Source of the DNA: Pyrrhosoma nymphula
Taxonomy: Eukaryota > Arthropoda > Insecta > Odonata > Coenagrionidae
DNA length: 64,000 nucleotides
Direction of reading: 5' to 3'
Assembly: GCA_963573305.1 (NCBI GenBank)
Contig: OY754334.1
Coordinates: forward strand, 28,389,614 to 28,453,613
The notes below the pieces were generated by a model. The model was not told the DNA's origin, ran no database searches, and saw only the letters and a program-made list of their open reading frames with translations. This document shows positions 22,632 through 34,619 of this stretch, piece after piece (position 1 is the first letter of the stretch; every line of letters starts with the position of its first letter). Both the position numbers and the translations under genes were made by a program.

Positions 22632-24420
22632 AGGGTAAAATTATAGTAATTCAGCTGTGAAAGTATGGAAAAATTTAACTGGTAAGTGTTCTTCTCTGTG
22701 GTATAGATAACTGCTCATTGTACGATTATCCCCTTATTTGATTATTAAATTAATTCAATATCCAAATAAAGGGTTATACATACATAATAAAATTTTATTT
22801 GTTGTCTTAATTTTTTCCTAAACCTATTTTGTCAGTGGAGTGAGTATTATCTAAAATTATGTTTTTTTGAGATCTGGTATTCTCTTAAATGGTGAAAATT
22901 TAGGCTAGTCTTATTTGAAGTTCCTGGATCTATAAATTATGTTTTTTTCACCTCGACTTATTTATATTGTATTTTTCTGTCTTTACAGTGATAATTTGAC
23001 ATGAATTACCATTAAACAGGGTGTTTAAGGAGGAGTGTGCATAACTTCTGGAGGAGGTAGAGGAGGTGATTTGCAGCATTTTTGTCCCATGAACATAGGG
23101 TCGCAACTCTTTAGTTATGGAGCTATGGCAATGCAGACTTTTGGCAGAAGCATTCTGCAATTATCAAGAAAATGCTCAAAAGCAGTGTGTGGCATCAACT
23201 AATACTAACCAAGAGGAACTACTCAAAGATGTACCTACTTAAAGTTTGTATCTTTCTTTTCCTGCCGAAATTCACGCTAAATACTTCCAATTTCCAAAAT
23301 GTTAACTGAAATTGTAATTTTTTTACTTCAAAAGGTTATTTTTTAAGGTTTTTTTTATTTTGAGAGGTACGAAAAACTTATATGATACAAAACAATTACC
23401 AAATTTAATTTTATGTCTTATATTGGTAAATTATTTATTGTCATATTAGCGGAGATATGGCATGATAAATGGTATGGCTACTTGAGCGAATTGGTTGACG
23501 GCTCCCTTCTATCCATGAAACTAGCATTTATTTACCGAAAGGGACAATTTACTATATCAATCTAAGCTTACTCATTTCTATTTACACGTATCGAAAGGAA
23601 TAATCAACCACTGAAACCCAAATGGAGGTATTTTTGTACTGAAGGAAGTAATCAATCGAACGGCAACTAAGATCTCAAGCGGGGATTATCTTCATGGGTC
23701 AATCGTCCATCGCTGGCGCTGCGCAAACATTTTTCTGAATGAACATGTTACATTGTGCCGTGTGATTCTCACAATTTGATATTACATTGCTATTCAAAAA
23801 TTTTCACCGTTAAAAGTTGCGATGGATCGCAGATCGTGTAGAATAGAGATGTATCGCATTACATCGCATGATATCTCTGCCTGTCATATTACATTGCCAT
23901 GCATTATATCACATCGTGCGGACAGTTAATATCGAGGTACGACATCTCCCAAACATCGAGGTCGATACAGCGCAATATCGCAATGCCCCATTCATTAAGT
24001 TAACCAATCTATCTCAGATCGATGTCAACTCAGATATCTGAAAGTTCTGAAGCGATTCAGATCGCTCGGTTTACCGACACGGACTGAAAATAACGATAAG
24101 GAGGTCTCAGTATAGTGAATTATTATGAATTTACTCTCTTCATTCAGTCGCATTATTGAACAAATCTCTCTCGCAAACAAAAGAAGAAATTACAGTGCCA
24201 CATTTCGGTCTCTTCGGATCGATATAAAATATCAGACTAGCTGGGAAAGCGGGCTGCCTCGGCTTGCTTCAGTCAGATAGATCTGGCCAGCAAGTCCCGT
24301 TTACCATACTGAGCTGACCCAGTCAAATCGATACAAGCTCGACTGGCAAACGTTGTCAGTGTTAGGTAATTTTTGGAGACCAGACCTAAACAAAATTAAG
24401 ATGACGAGGTGCCAATCACA
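22632..24420. other. No gene recognised
   Basis: No coding sequence or element end was recognised. Around 23815-24000 the words ATCGCA, ACATCGC and TCGATAC recur without a clear period. Confidence 0.5.
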
Positions 24421-24560
24421 GGTGGCTTGACTCTTTACTCAGTATATAAAAGGCAGGCAGAATTTAAACTCCGACAGTTCAACGCCCTGAATGCTATGGT
24501 GGAGTCAGTGGTCGAAACGTCGGCAATGAAATCTCTCACACGGTCGGAAACCCGACAAAA
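24421..24560 (+). promoter_or_regulatory. TATA box plus retroelement-like 5' segment
   Basis: TATATAAA at 24444-24451 is followed about 45 bases later by GCCCTGAATG and then GTGGTCGAAACGTCGGC. The last block matches the 3' half of the hammerhead-like motif at 63804-63840 (CCGAAACGTCGGC), but the CTGATGA half is degenerate here. It may be the left end of a Penelope-like or foldback element. No coding sequence follows. Confidence 0.35.
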
Positions 24561-26529
24561 CTAACTCGGAATAATTCACCGGTAATACAGCGAATTCTAA
24601 AACATATAGGTACCGAACTGCTTTTCCAGAGCAATTGCGTACTTTTTTTCGCCGCAATTTTTTTTATATGGATCATTTTGGATATCCTGGCATTCCGTAC
24701 CTAATGACGTATCCTATGACACTGAGAAGTGATTTACTACTATCCCTATCCTGTGTGTATGTACTTGTATGCAATAGAGACAACCTTTTCTATTTTTCCC
24801 TTTACCTCTTGTGCATTTCGCCGCGGTAGGTAAAATATCAATAAATGACTCATAAATTGATAGTACGCATCTTTTGTAACAAAGGACTAGTGGGTGTAAC
24901 AAAAGCAGTGTGCCTTGAGTTTTACGACTGAATACGGTTTAGTCGCTGACAGGGGTACAGAATTTAAAATTTCCTAATATTGAATCATACGCAAAGGAAT
25001 ACAGAATCGGGGATTAGCTGAGTTGTAGTGCTGCATCTACGACGCGCTGTTAAGAAGGTTCCGCCGCGACTTTGTGTGTCAAAACAAATACTTAATTCCA
25101 CATTCTTTATAATTTGCCCAAAAATTCTGTCTTCGTTGATGAAAAGCGTCACCTAAAGAAAACAAAAAGTAGGTAAGGTACAAAATATGCATATTATTCC
25201 AGGAATATATTTTAAATTAGCACTTTTTTCCAGCCATAGGAGCAATTTATAAAAAATAATGCATTTTGACTTCAGTTACGGCAGTAATTCCCGGCAATAA
25301 TAACTAAGGCGGTAAAATGCCTATATTTTATTTTAATTCACTTTCTCTGGATTATTTCCTTCTTGTAGACAGTTTTCCGCGAAAATTGTATTTATATTTT
25401 ATGGAAAAATACTATTTCTCCCGTATTTCTCTCATTCTCCCACTGAACACCGTGTAATTTCAAGTTCAATTAGAGAATAAAAGTGTGGAAAGGTAACATT
25501 TTGTAGTTCACATCAACTAGAGAACAATTATCTCTACAAGTAGACAGAATATGAATGAAGTGACATTTGAGAGATTTTACGATGGAACCACCTTAACCAT
25601 AATTCATACGGCTTTCAAACATTCGTACTATGCTGATCGGGCTGCATACACTGATCGCCACGATGATCTCTCTCGTTGTTGCCGAGTTACGACTGAAGTT
25701 GTTTACAATTTTGTACGCTTTACGAGTCCACGTGACGTAAGGTGGTTGGAACTATTTTTGTTTATGCACAGATTTGCGTGAAACTTTGCATATGTGTTCT
25801 CATTAGTGATATCTACAGACAAAAGTGAAAAAATCGCATGATACTTATTTGGTTTTTTAGGCAATTCAATGTTATTTTAACACGTAGCCTTATGGCAAAT
25901 GAGATAATTTCGTAATAATTCGATTTCATATTTACACACTTTCTTCTATAGGCGAAATAATGTATTTATTATTATCTTAATAGCTGCTTACCTTATCATG
26001 ATAGAGGTATAACACCATCATGGGAGTGGAGGAGTTAGTGGATTCTTTGGCCAAAAAGATTCATTGCAACCATGAGATTATCTATCTCCGGTTCATCCCA
26101 TCCTTTTTCAGGTTTATTCTTCTTAGAATGTATAAGAAAATAAGGGTAGTAAAATATGGGACCATCCTATAAGGAGAAAACATATTTTCTGAATCCCTCT
26201 CTTGCATATGAAATAGGATCATATTTCTCAGCAGATGACGACGCAAGGCTCATGTTATAAATCTCATTTAGCATCGTATGGAAAAGTACTGAGGATAATC
26301 AAAAGGAATAATTTGGAAAAAAATAGCTCCAATTTCAGTCCCCAATCAAATTGAAATATTGTGTTTCAGCACATGAAATACTTATCATTCCTTTTAGATG
26401 CAATGTGTGATCACATTCAACTGATGAATGCTGTTATCAAGTGACTCGGGATCACTTAAATTCTCAAGCTTAGAGCTCCTTATGATCTTCAATACATGTT
26501 GTTGTCGTGTTGCCACTGAATGATGAATA
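24561..26529. other. No gene recognised
   Basis: A frame at 25551-25781 could encode 76 residues but shows no domain. The rest is AT-rich and unassigned. Confidence 0.5.
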
Positions 26530-26855
26530 TTAAATAGACGAAGGGAATCACTAACAAAGAAGTCTTACCAGGAGCTGGAGAGGAAAGAAACACAATGAAC
26601 ACTCTGCGAAGAAGGAGAGGCAAACTTATTGGACACATTTTGTGACACAACAGCCCAATGGAAACAATATTGGAAGGAGAAATAAATGGGAAGAATTGAA
26701 GTGGAAGATCAAGAATGGAATACATCTAAAAAATCATGAAGGGCTTCAAAGTAAATAATTATGCAGAAATAAAGTGGATGGCAGAGAGGAGAGTAGAAGG
26801 GAAAGTTGTTTGCAAACCAATCTTTGGATTAATGACTGCTGGTGATGAAGAAACA
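26530..26855 (+). mobile_element. LINE 3' end, truncated
   Basis: This segment corresponds to the C-terminal end of the same LINE type as 7366-10365. Readable pieces are RRRGKLIGHIL, METILEGEING, EIKWMAERR and LMTAGDEE, with in-frame stops between them. Both copies end in LMTAGD-like codons over a GAT-rich 3' end. The absence of any upstream domain indicates 5' truncation during insertion. Confidence 0.75.
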
Positions 26856-26879
26856 TGAAGTAAAAATTGTAATATTAAC

Positions 26880-27065
26880 GCCGGAAAAACATTGTTTGAT
26901 ATGACTGAAATTCTCTGTGCTAAATATAAACTGATGAGTATACATGTACAATATTTTATCTTGATTCATTTTTTTCACGCCGTACGGTGAAACGCCTTGA
27001 CAACCTAAACTTAATTTGCAATTTTGAAAAACTACTACAGTAAGTACTTGATGGTGCAAGTACGA
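26880..27065 (+). repeat. Dispersed repeat with near-palindrome CACGCCGTACGGTG
   Basis: TTTCACGCCGTACGGTGAAA at 26973-26992 is followed by CCTTGACAAC, a TTTGCAATTTTGAAAA stretch and ACTACTACAGTAAG. The same order recurs at 44565-44645. The identity of the element is unknown to me. Confidence 0.6.
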
Positions 27066-27069
27066 TGGT

Positions 27070-28460
27070 AAGTGGCTGATGTTATGTTATCACTGGGAAG
27101 ATAAGATCATTTGATTTAAAATGAGGCCTAAAACATTGGATTTAATCAGAATTGATAATTCGCTCAAAATCTTTAAAGTAATTTTATTTCCAGTTAGCTG
27201 CTGCCTCGCAATATTCATAGTCTGATCCATTACTCAAAGATTACGACACCGATGGAGTTTACGGCTATCTCCCTCTTCCTAATAAATGCATTCCCTTTTT
27301 TTAATTTCTTTTGCTTGCGTCGCCATCTGCCATCTTGCATCCTGTTTCATCTCTTTAGTATTATTATGTACATAAGCAATATTTTTGTGTCCGGCGTCAT
27401 GGCTAGATGTGGAGGCACTATTTCCAGAGCGTTGGTTCAAGTATGCTTACGCAATGGTCATCAGCAAATCCCAAAGCCACGACGGCATTAGGAATACTTG
27501 AGCATTCTTCCAGCAGATAATCAGCATGTCTAGGATTTAATCTGGTATGATAGATGTCAAAATCTCTCCTGTCACAAAGTCGACAGTCATGAATCTGAAT
27601 TTGAATGCCAGCGAGGATAACGAAAGCAGTACAGCGGCTGTATAAGTTTTTTTAACGGCAGATGAGGTTTATTTTCTCACCATATCCTTCTTTATTTTCT
27701 TATTTCGTCATTTACCTAGTGTGTCACTAAAGAAATGGCTCTGCCATCACAGCCATTTTTCAAAAATGCTGGCTTCCGCCGGTGGGAGTGAACTGCAGCA
27801 TCAAGAGGACCGGCAATAAAAGGCTGGTTACAGTAACCTTCCGATGAATAATTCTGAAGAACAAGAGAATGAATGAAGCAATGCGTGAAGGAGACTGTTG
27901 CGTTTTGTGCTTAGTCGGAGGAGTGCGGAGGGCTATACCATTTTTATTAATAATGATAACTTTTATATGAACCTCATGAGGATGCATCGGATGCACCGGC
28001 ATTCGAGTTTAGCGGGCAGGAGAATTGAGAAAAATTAGCTGTTGTACTTACTTACTAAAAGCATTATCTCTTTTTGCTCGTTGTTAATATCAAATAAACA
28101 TAATAACGCAAAAATTATCAAAAACTCGTTGAATTACGTATTCGTCAATGCTTTCCATGTGCGAGTGTCGATGCTGCTACGTAGCGGCCGATCGTTTCAT
28201 GTAGCCACGTAAGGTGGAAAGGACGTAACACAGTGGGAAGGTTCACCGGCATGACCTAGAGCGTTGCAGGGCCAATTTATTAGATATATCACATCATCAT
28301 CGACTATAAGAGGCAAAGAATCGACCCATCGAACGACCTTTAGTGGGAATTTACGAATCGATTCTGGCGACAAAAAATTGTAGAATCACCTAGAGACGTG
28401 CCGTCGAAATGCAGTTTACACTTCGCCAAAAATAAAAAAAACACATAAATTAGTTTATGT
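27070..28460. other. No gene recognised; possible 5' part of the hAT relic
   Basis: No domain is readable. The N-terminal DNA-binding region expected for an hAT transposase is not recognisable here, so that part is either lost or too decayed to see. Confidence 0.45.
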
Positions 28461-28464
28461 GGTG

Positions 28465-30010
28465 AAGTTATTAAGGAAAAGGTGATGAGTGCTGTTCAAA
28501 AAATGCTTATGCAGTCTTAGCTGATGAAACAGCGAGCATAGCAGGGAAAGAAAAGCTATCAATCGGCTTGGGTTTCTATGATGACATCCAAGGGAAAATT
28601 CGAGAAGAATTACCTGGTTTTGTGGAAATGAAAGCACAAGATGCCCCATCAATCGCCAGAGCAATCGACAATTTCTTGGTTACCAATAATCTTCCATCAG
28701 AATATTGTATCAGATTTGGTTTAGACGGCTGTTCTGCAATGGCAGGCAAAGAAGGTGGTGTACAGGCGACTTTAAGGAAAAAATATTCGCGAGCATTATT
28801 TTTCCATTGCTCAAACCACAAACTCAATCTTGTTGTGAACGAAACAAATAATGTACCGGAAATCAGAAACACTATTGCAACTGTAAAGGATGCTATAAAG
28901 TTTTTCAGGGAATCAACTGCTCGTAGGAGTTTGGCTCCCAATCTATCGTGAATGTGCGAGACTAGATGGTCTGAAAAACACAAAAGCATTCGAACATTCT
29001 CCCAAAATTACCCCGAGCTAGTCAAAGCCCTGGAAACACTATCAATTGAGGGAAACTATGCCACACGAAAAGCGGCGTACCTGCTGCATTCAGCTGTAAC
29101 GAAACCTTCGTTCATTGTTATCCTAGTTACCATTGCAAAATAATCGGAAGTATTAGAACCAGTGGTTAATGCCCTGCAAGCAAAGATCATAGATCTGATA
29201 AAGGTAGGAACTAGTGGATAACGTCCGGCAAGTAAAGAGCATGGATCTGTTAAAGGTAGGAAAACACATTATTGGAATCCTTGAAGTTATCGAAAAAGAC
29301 CCTGAAGACACATACAGTCTCTGAGGAATTACTTCAAAAAGCGCAAGGCATTGCAATGGAATCGAAAATAGACCAGGATTAGAATAGGATATTTCTGTTC
29401 TACGTCTTGCTCATAAGCAAAACATCAAAGTAATCCTCCACCTGACTGTGGTAATTACTACTGGAGGCGTTCACTATTTATATCACACCTTGATTCTCTT
29501 GCATGATAAAAAAATCGATTTTCCCAAAAAAATACCCAAGCTTTTGTCTTGACAAAACTACATCCTTTGTATATGCCCAAAATGGGTGTCAGGGACTCTC
29601 AAAAGAACGCAGAAATCTTTAGAGGCTTTTATAAATTATAAGATATGACCGGAGAGCTATGGTATAACTTGCGGAAGAAGAAAAATTTAACCGAGGACAA
29701 ATTAAAGGATTATGAAGTCGACCTTTTAAACGATACCAATGTTTTTTCCCCTCCCTGATGCAGCAGGGAGGGCTCACTCGCTTCTCCACTCTCAATTTTA
29801 ATCGGAATCCCAACAACTACGGCGACTGTAGACCGGTCATTTAGTACTCAACGAAGAGTAAAGACATGGCTTAAGATCACTATGGGAGAGGAAAGAATGA
29901 CTGGATTATGTCTGATGAGCGTGCGTCGAAATTTTGTCAAAGAAAATCGTGAAATGGTCGAGAAGAAAGTTAGAGAAATATTTTCACCAAATCCAGGAAA
30001 TTTTAATTAG
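28465..30010 (+). pseudogene. hAT-superfamily transposase relic
   Basis: The best-preserved stretch (28515-28950) reads VLADETASIAGKEKLSIGLG, IARAIDNFLVTNNL, GLDGCSAMAGKEGGVQA, HCSNHKLNLVVNETNNVPEI and DAIKFFRES. A stop near 28949 follows, then CETRWSEKHKSIRTF (28953 onward). This is the catalytic core pattern of hAT proteins related to the 52-kDa repressor/ZMYM-like group. The C-terminal dimerisation domain is also present near 29806-30010: GIPTTTATVDRSFST, RRVKTWL and GEERMTGLCLMSV, ending at TAG 30008-30010. Between these the frame is disrupted by stops and frameshifts. A matching terminal repeat lies at 30172-30191. The element cannot make a functional enzyme. Confidence 0.85.
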
Positions 30011-30171
30011 CCTAAAACTAAATATTTGAGTGGCTAAGCTGATAAAAAGATGGACGTACTGAATTTTTAAGGTATTTGTAATGCTACTAAAACATTTTTT
30101 CCCAAAACCAGTCATTTTCATTTACTTTTAATCCCCCCCGGAGACCGAATATGAGCTGACCCCCCTATTTC

Positions 30172-30191
30172 AAATCCTGGGTACGCCCTTG
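30172..30191 (+). repeat. Right terminal inverted repeat of the hAT relic
   Basis: AAATCCTGGGTACGCCCTTG is of the form common at hAT ends (complement CAAGGGCGTACCCAGG). It lies 160 bases after the transposase stop. No matching left end was found upstream of 28465, so the left side is probably deleted. Confidence 0.65.
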
Positions 30192-30199
30192 AGTATGTA

Positions 30200-30995
30200 G
30201 ATGTAGATTTATATATTTGAAAGATATTCAACTGGGGAAAAATGCTGATATTGTGAGAGGAAATCTGACTGAGCAGCTTATATCTCTAAGTAGCGTGCAT
30301 CTAATAGTATTATCAGATTGTATCTATACAATTCCCTGCTAGACGTTGCATAGCCGTGTAGAAAGGGGTACGATTACACCAGTAATGAAAATTAAAGAGA
30401 AAGGAAAAAGCGGGAGAGAACGAAAATAAGTTGCATATGAATGGAGTGAATTAGTGCCACGCTTTTTTGTTATAATCACTAATGGTTTGTGGAAAGAAGG
30501 AACCCATGTACCTATCAGTTCAGCAAGGGTACCTCTCTCTTTTGTTCGCTTTCATCAGTTCTAAAGATTTATGTAGAGTTCGTTGGAAGTGTTTTGGTAC
30601 ATAGTTATGTTAAAAAGTATAACTTTAAAAAATTAAAGTAAAAATAAAGCATAATATAAATAAAAAATATATAAAAGTAAATTGTAAAATTATAACTGAG
30701 ATAACTTGAAAATCATATGTGTAATACTTTTTAATACAACTACGTAGCAAAATTGTAAACCACATTCAATTGATGTACAATATGACCAATAATTTTCATT
30801 CTAGCCCTTACGAAGCATTTATACAAATGCGAAAAGTCTACTAAGAGAGTAAATAATTTACAAATTAATAGGACTATATCTCCTGAAAGAAGAAAAAAAT
30901 TACATAATATATTTTATGACATTGTTTCTTACTGTGCTAAATTGTTTATTGATGTATGCTGCTTTTTAACTATCATATCACACTCAGAATAATGA
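30200..30995. other. No gene recognised
   Basis: Very AT-rich sequence with no supported feature. Confidence 0.5.
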
Positions 30996-30999
30996 AAAG

Positions 31000-31045
31000 C
31001 CCTGAGGAAGTCAATAAAGCTTGACGAAACATTAGTTATGTCTAT
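31000..31045 (+). ncRNA. Hammerhead-ribozyme-like motif, copy 2
   Basis: CTGAGGA at 31002-31008 is followed by a 5-bp hairpin (GTCAA ... TTGAC), then GAAA. ACAT and ATGT can then pair as helix III across a 5-base loop, followed by C. The core carries a G in place of U at the fourth core position, and helix I does not pair. The sequence after it (ATTTGACCAATTCTCC) resembles what follows the copies at 48458 and 63804. Confidence 0.4.
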
Positions 31046-31079
31046 TTGAGAGTTTAATTAAATATTTGACCAATTCTCC

Positions 31080-32018
31080 AGAACAGTATCCTAAAATCTC
31101 TCTTTAAACTTTTACCTAATTATGTAACATGTTTTCTGGTGCATGGAAAAACAACTTGGCAAACAAAACAAAACGATTGATTAAAATGATTGCACCATAT
31201 TTGGGCACTACAGATATTGCAGAGTCCAAATAATGTCCTCTATGCCGTACCAAAACTCGCGTGATCTTAATTTTCCAAGTAGGTAATCTAAACCTAGCGT
31301 GTAACCTGGGAGTCTCTATCGGCTCCCAAGATCAGATCTAAAGAGTTGCCATTTGTAGACTCCTGCTGAGAGAGCAAATGTTTAGCCTCCCAGTCAGTTA
31401 AATCGTTAATTTTTAATATTTACACCATTAGATGGCTCGCTACTTATCCATACGTCACGGACATCACAAGTGTTAAGTCAGATGATTTAAGCATCTCCAT
31501 TACTTCCGCCAATATTTTATGTTGAAGGAGAAATTGTTTTCCAGAAATGTCACGTGCATATACATTTTTAATGACTCATTCTAATGCATAAAAGGAATAA
31601 TAAGTCCTGGAACATGCGCAAAAGCTCGTCCTTTATATGGCTGAAGGGAACGGCCAGTAAAAAGTCGAATAGCGCGTAACACTCGGAAATGTTCCATAGT
31701 TTTAAGTGGCTGTCTCACAAATGAAGCATCAGGTATTTTTTTGCCGTTGAAACCAAGAGTGGCGTAAAGCGATGTGGATTCAAAATTAAATCATTAGGTA
31801 ACTCTGACGCCTTGAAGCGTAAATATGATGACTTTTGAAGTGGTCACGGCCGTGACTTTTTATTTCATCTTGCAACAATGACAGTCATTTTCGATTACCG
31901 TGTCACTTTCCCGAAGGATATTCTCCCGAAAGAGATTTTTTAAAAATTAATGTTAGATTTTATTGCCAATTTTACAATATTGATTTATTCAATCAATACT
32001 AATATTGCAGTTCATAAT
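31080..32018. other. No gene recognised
   Basis: No coding or repeat feature could be supported. Confidence 0.5.
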
Positions 32019-32225
32019 TCACAAATATTCTAAATCTTGATATTTCTCTTTGTTTGCTTCGTAATCTCCGGCAAGCTTTTGATGTCTCTTTTGAGTTTGA
32101 ATCCATTTCGATTCGGGGACTGCTTTTACTTTCCGACCGAAGCTCAGCTCAGCGATCATCGCTTTAGTATCTGATTGCTCTTTCAGGAGTTCATTAATTG
32201 CAGAATGATGTTTTCCCACTACCAT
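32019..32225 (-). CDS. Small open frame of unknown function (68 aa)
   Basis: I do not recognise this protein. The frame starts with ATG at 32225 and ends at TGA 32019-32021. It has balanced, coding-like composition, mostly charged and helical (NELLKEQSDTKAMIAELSF and a lysine-rich C-terminal half), which suggests a coiled coil. An AG dinucleotide lies just upstream of the ATG on the minus strand, so it could be a terminal exon. A dispersed repeat (32234-32400) begins directly beside it, so it may instead be part of a transposable element. Confidence 0.25.
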   Translation of the reverse strand: MVVGKHHSAINELLKEQSDTKAMIAELSFGRKVKAVPESKWIQTQKRHQKLAGDYEANKEKYQDLEYL

Positions 32226-32233
32226 CCAAAATC

Positions 32234-32400
32234 TATTATTTATTTAACCAGTTACATTACATTGGGCATTTGCCTGGTAATATGGCCCATGTACCACTCA
32301 CAACGCTCAATTAACATACAATGATCAATATTTTTCACATAAAAATTATGAATTGGTTGTCTTAATTTTTGTGAGGTAAAGTCTCTTATGCCAACTTTCA
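32234..32400 (+). repeat. Dispersed repeat R1, first copy
   Basis: TTTATTTAACCAGTTACATT, then CATGTACCACTCACAACGCTC, then TTTTTCACATAAAAATTATG and AATTGGTTGTCTTAATTTTTG match 44345-44510 almost base for base over about 165 bases in the same orientation. I see no coding capacity. Confidence 0.75.
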
Positions 32401-32413
32401 CCGCAATTATTGA

Positions 32414-32764
32414 TCATACGTCTCCGTTCGATTGCAGCAGTATATAGTCCAAGTAGGTTCCATATGCAGCGTACGCAACCTCGGTTTCGCTGGCAGGGAT
32501 AAAAACGCTCTCCCGACAACAACCAGAATAGACGCCTACCGTTGAGGAACAGCCCTTCGACTTTTTTTTATATTCGTTTTTTAATTTTGATTTGTATTCA
32601 TTACCCTGTCGGGTAAATGTCCTTTTGGGAAAAGGGATTAGGGAAAATGGGGGGTAGCCGTTATTCTCTTTTGCCGTCTTCACTATAGGGTTACCAACAG
32701 ATAAGTCTTGAGAGCAAATACTCCCAGGAAATGGAATACTTATGAAATTCAGGAAGTAATCCAT
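32414..32764 (-). other. Open frame of 116 codons, no recognisable domain
   Basis: The frame is open for 116 codons with a lysine-rich middle and a SETEVAYAAYGTYLDYILL C-terminal stretch. I recognise no family and see no evidence of splicing or a promoter. It may be chance. Confidence 0.15.
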
Positions 32765-32844
32765 CTTAGTTGTTCAATAATTAGCTAATAAAGATAAAAA
32801 CTGAAGTCGAAATGTTTTAGTCCAACAGAAATGATTCTGCAGTC

Positions 32845-32935
32845 GGCTCATCTTCTGCTCCTTCCTAGCATTTATGCGCTAAGGGTCGGCTTCGGAGATC
32901 AGACTCCTCCATTTGCTTCTATCTAGGGCATCCTT
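32845..32935 (-). mobile_element. LINE C-terminal fragment
   Basis: The minus strand reads DALDRSKWRSLISEADP followed by a stop. It is the same protein end as the fragment at 57838-58095 (EEEALGRE... then RNKEGNADPA-type). This 'R-S-W-R-x-L-I-x-x-A-D-P stop' ending is typical of the C-terminus of a LINE family common in arthropods. Confidence 0.6.
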
Positions 32936-33490
32936 TGTTTATTGAGCTTAAAATACTCCCGCTGAGATATATGTACTGCTTCAAAGTGGTAAAAATGTTC
33001 TATCTGCGTAGTGGATATAGCCCAAAATTATATGGGAGCAATAAGATGATTAATTTTCGCAGGGGTGTCTGGGTCCCTACGCCTAAACCTAATTTAACGC
33101 TGTTCAAAAGGAGTTTCTTGTATATGGGACCAAAATTGTACAATATCCTGCCAAATACAATCAAAGAAACTGCTTGTTTTAATAAATACATAAGTTTGAT
33201 TAAAAAATGGATTGTAAATTTTGATAATATTGAACCGTTATTGTAAAGGGTCTGTATATTTTGTATATTATGCTTCAAGTCATATTTGTTGTACTTTTTA
33301 TGTTGTAGTGCCTATTTTCCAGCCACTACAGTTGCAATTTTCTTTACGCACTAAAATTGCTTTCATTTTTTTCTTTATGTACTTACAACTAGTAATTTTG
33401 TTTCTATGTTTGTTCATTTCCGCATATTAGAATTTGAAGTTAGCTTAATTACAGGCTTATTGCCTTACAGGCTAACTTACCTCCTTGAAT
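32935..33490 (+). mobile_element. LINE reverse-transcriptase C-terminal fragment (jockey/CR1-like)
   Basis: An uninterrupted frame (32935-33246) carries LKILPLRYMYCFKVVKM and then LTLFKRSFLYMGPKLYNILP, ending with KKWIVNF. The pattern 'F-x-R-S-x-x-x-x-G-P-K-L-Y-N-x-L-P' is the C-terminal signature of jockey/CR1-type LINE polyproteins. No polymerase motifs lie upstream, so this is a 5'-truncated insertion. About 250 bases of 3' untranslated sequence follow, ending near ATAATAAATGTATGAATATA. Confidence 0.75.
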
Positions 33491-33499
33491 GGAAATAAT

Positions 33500-34000
33500 A
33501 AATGTATGAATATATGTATGGAAGAATAAAATATTATTAGTATCATAATAATCTGTTGGCGTCATGCCACACTCATACGTGTCACTTTTTACGCAATTCC
33601 TCCATCATTTCTTGGGTTCCTACTTTTTTTTTTCTTGGAAGAATCAATCTTCCCAGCTTCCTTCACTATGCACTCGGGTCATATGGTCAGAAATGAGGGT
33701 CCATTGAAAATATAAACGTAGAATAATCAACATATATTATATGTCTTAATCTTGTTTACTAATATTTATGTAATGTCATTGGCGAAAGCAATATTTTAAA
33801 AACCGCACAAACGAAAATGTGGAATTTAGTATTTCTTTTGACTCCTACTGCCACGGTGGAACTTCTTTGAGTTTGTTGGTAGCAGGTATGTAGGTTTATA
33901 GTTGTAAGGCACGCCGACGACATAGTCATTTTGCACCACCACGGGTTCGTTCTAAACTATATTAAAACGAACAATGTCAGGGGTAACTTTGTGAAATTTT
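33500..34000. other. No gene recognised
   Basis: No supported feature apart from the approach to the foldback element. Confidence 0.5.
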
Positions 34001-34004
34001 TCCA

Positions 34005-34432
34005 TGATAGAAAAAGAACAAACTTCGCGAATTTCACTATTTAGTTTTTTATTCACGACCCGGAATTCGACAGTTAAGTCTTCTTCATGTGCAAAATACA
34101 AAGTTTCAGTCCAATATGTACTCAAAATTGAGGTGTGTCGGGGAAGTTGGGAGGAGGGGAGAGGTGGGAGGGGGGGCAGAGGGGTGGGGCGATGCAACTA
34201 TTCTTCTCCCACCTATCCCCTCCTCCCCACTTCCCCGACCCACCTCACTTCTCCTACCAACAACGCACACCCCCTTCCAATACTTCCTCTCCCTTTACCA
34301 CCACTCCCACCCTTTGAGTATATATTGGACTGAAAATTTCTATTTTGTACCTGAAGATGACATAAACTGTCGATACCCGGGTCGTGAATAAAAACTAAAT
34401 AGTGAAATTCGCAAAGTTTGTTCTTTTTCCAT
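34005..34432. mobile_element. Foldback element with hammerhead-like arms
   Basis: Long imperfect inverted arms lie at 34005-34128 and 34313-34432: AAAAAGAACAAACTTCGCGA on the left is answered by TCGCAAAGTTTGTTCTTTTT-like sequence on the right. Inside them is a second inverted pair, purine-rich at about 34129-34170 and pyrimidine-rich at about 34206-34248, around GTCGGGGAAG. The right arm contains CTGAAGA (34351), a GACA/TGTC hairpin, GATA, and the palindrome ACCCGGGT followed by C, which parallels the hammerhead core. The left arm holds a more decayed version. The short frames inside are by-products of the low-complexity arms. Confidence 0.75.
34347..34387 (+). ncRNA. Hammerhead-ribozyme-like motif, copy 3
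   Basis: CTGAAGA, the helix II pair GACA/TGTC, GATA (consensus GAAA), palindromic ACCCGGGT as a possible intermolecular helix III, then C. Three bases on each side can form helix I (TAC with GTG, including one wobble). Two core bases deviate, so activity as it stands is doubtful. Confidence 0.4.
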
Positions 34433-34619
34433 CCAAACTATATGTTTTAGATAGCTTCTATATCTACATGTTTAGTGTTTTATAAAAACTATTATTTAAG
34501 AATTGCAAATCTTTATGTTCAAATTTTATTAAAATGCTCGATATTCTTTAAAAATAAAATTATGCGGCTAAAAACAATTGAGACATCGCCTAGGACCGAT
34601 CCTAGATCACCCCTAATTT

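Noticed and set aside
24487..24521. Full hammerhead-like motif at this site
   Set aside because: Only the GAAACGTCGGC half is present; the CTGATGA half reads CTGAATG and no helix II forms.
34135..34391. Proline- and glycine-rich frames
   Set aside because: They translate the low-complexity inner arms of the foldback element and have no protein-like character.
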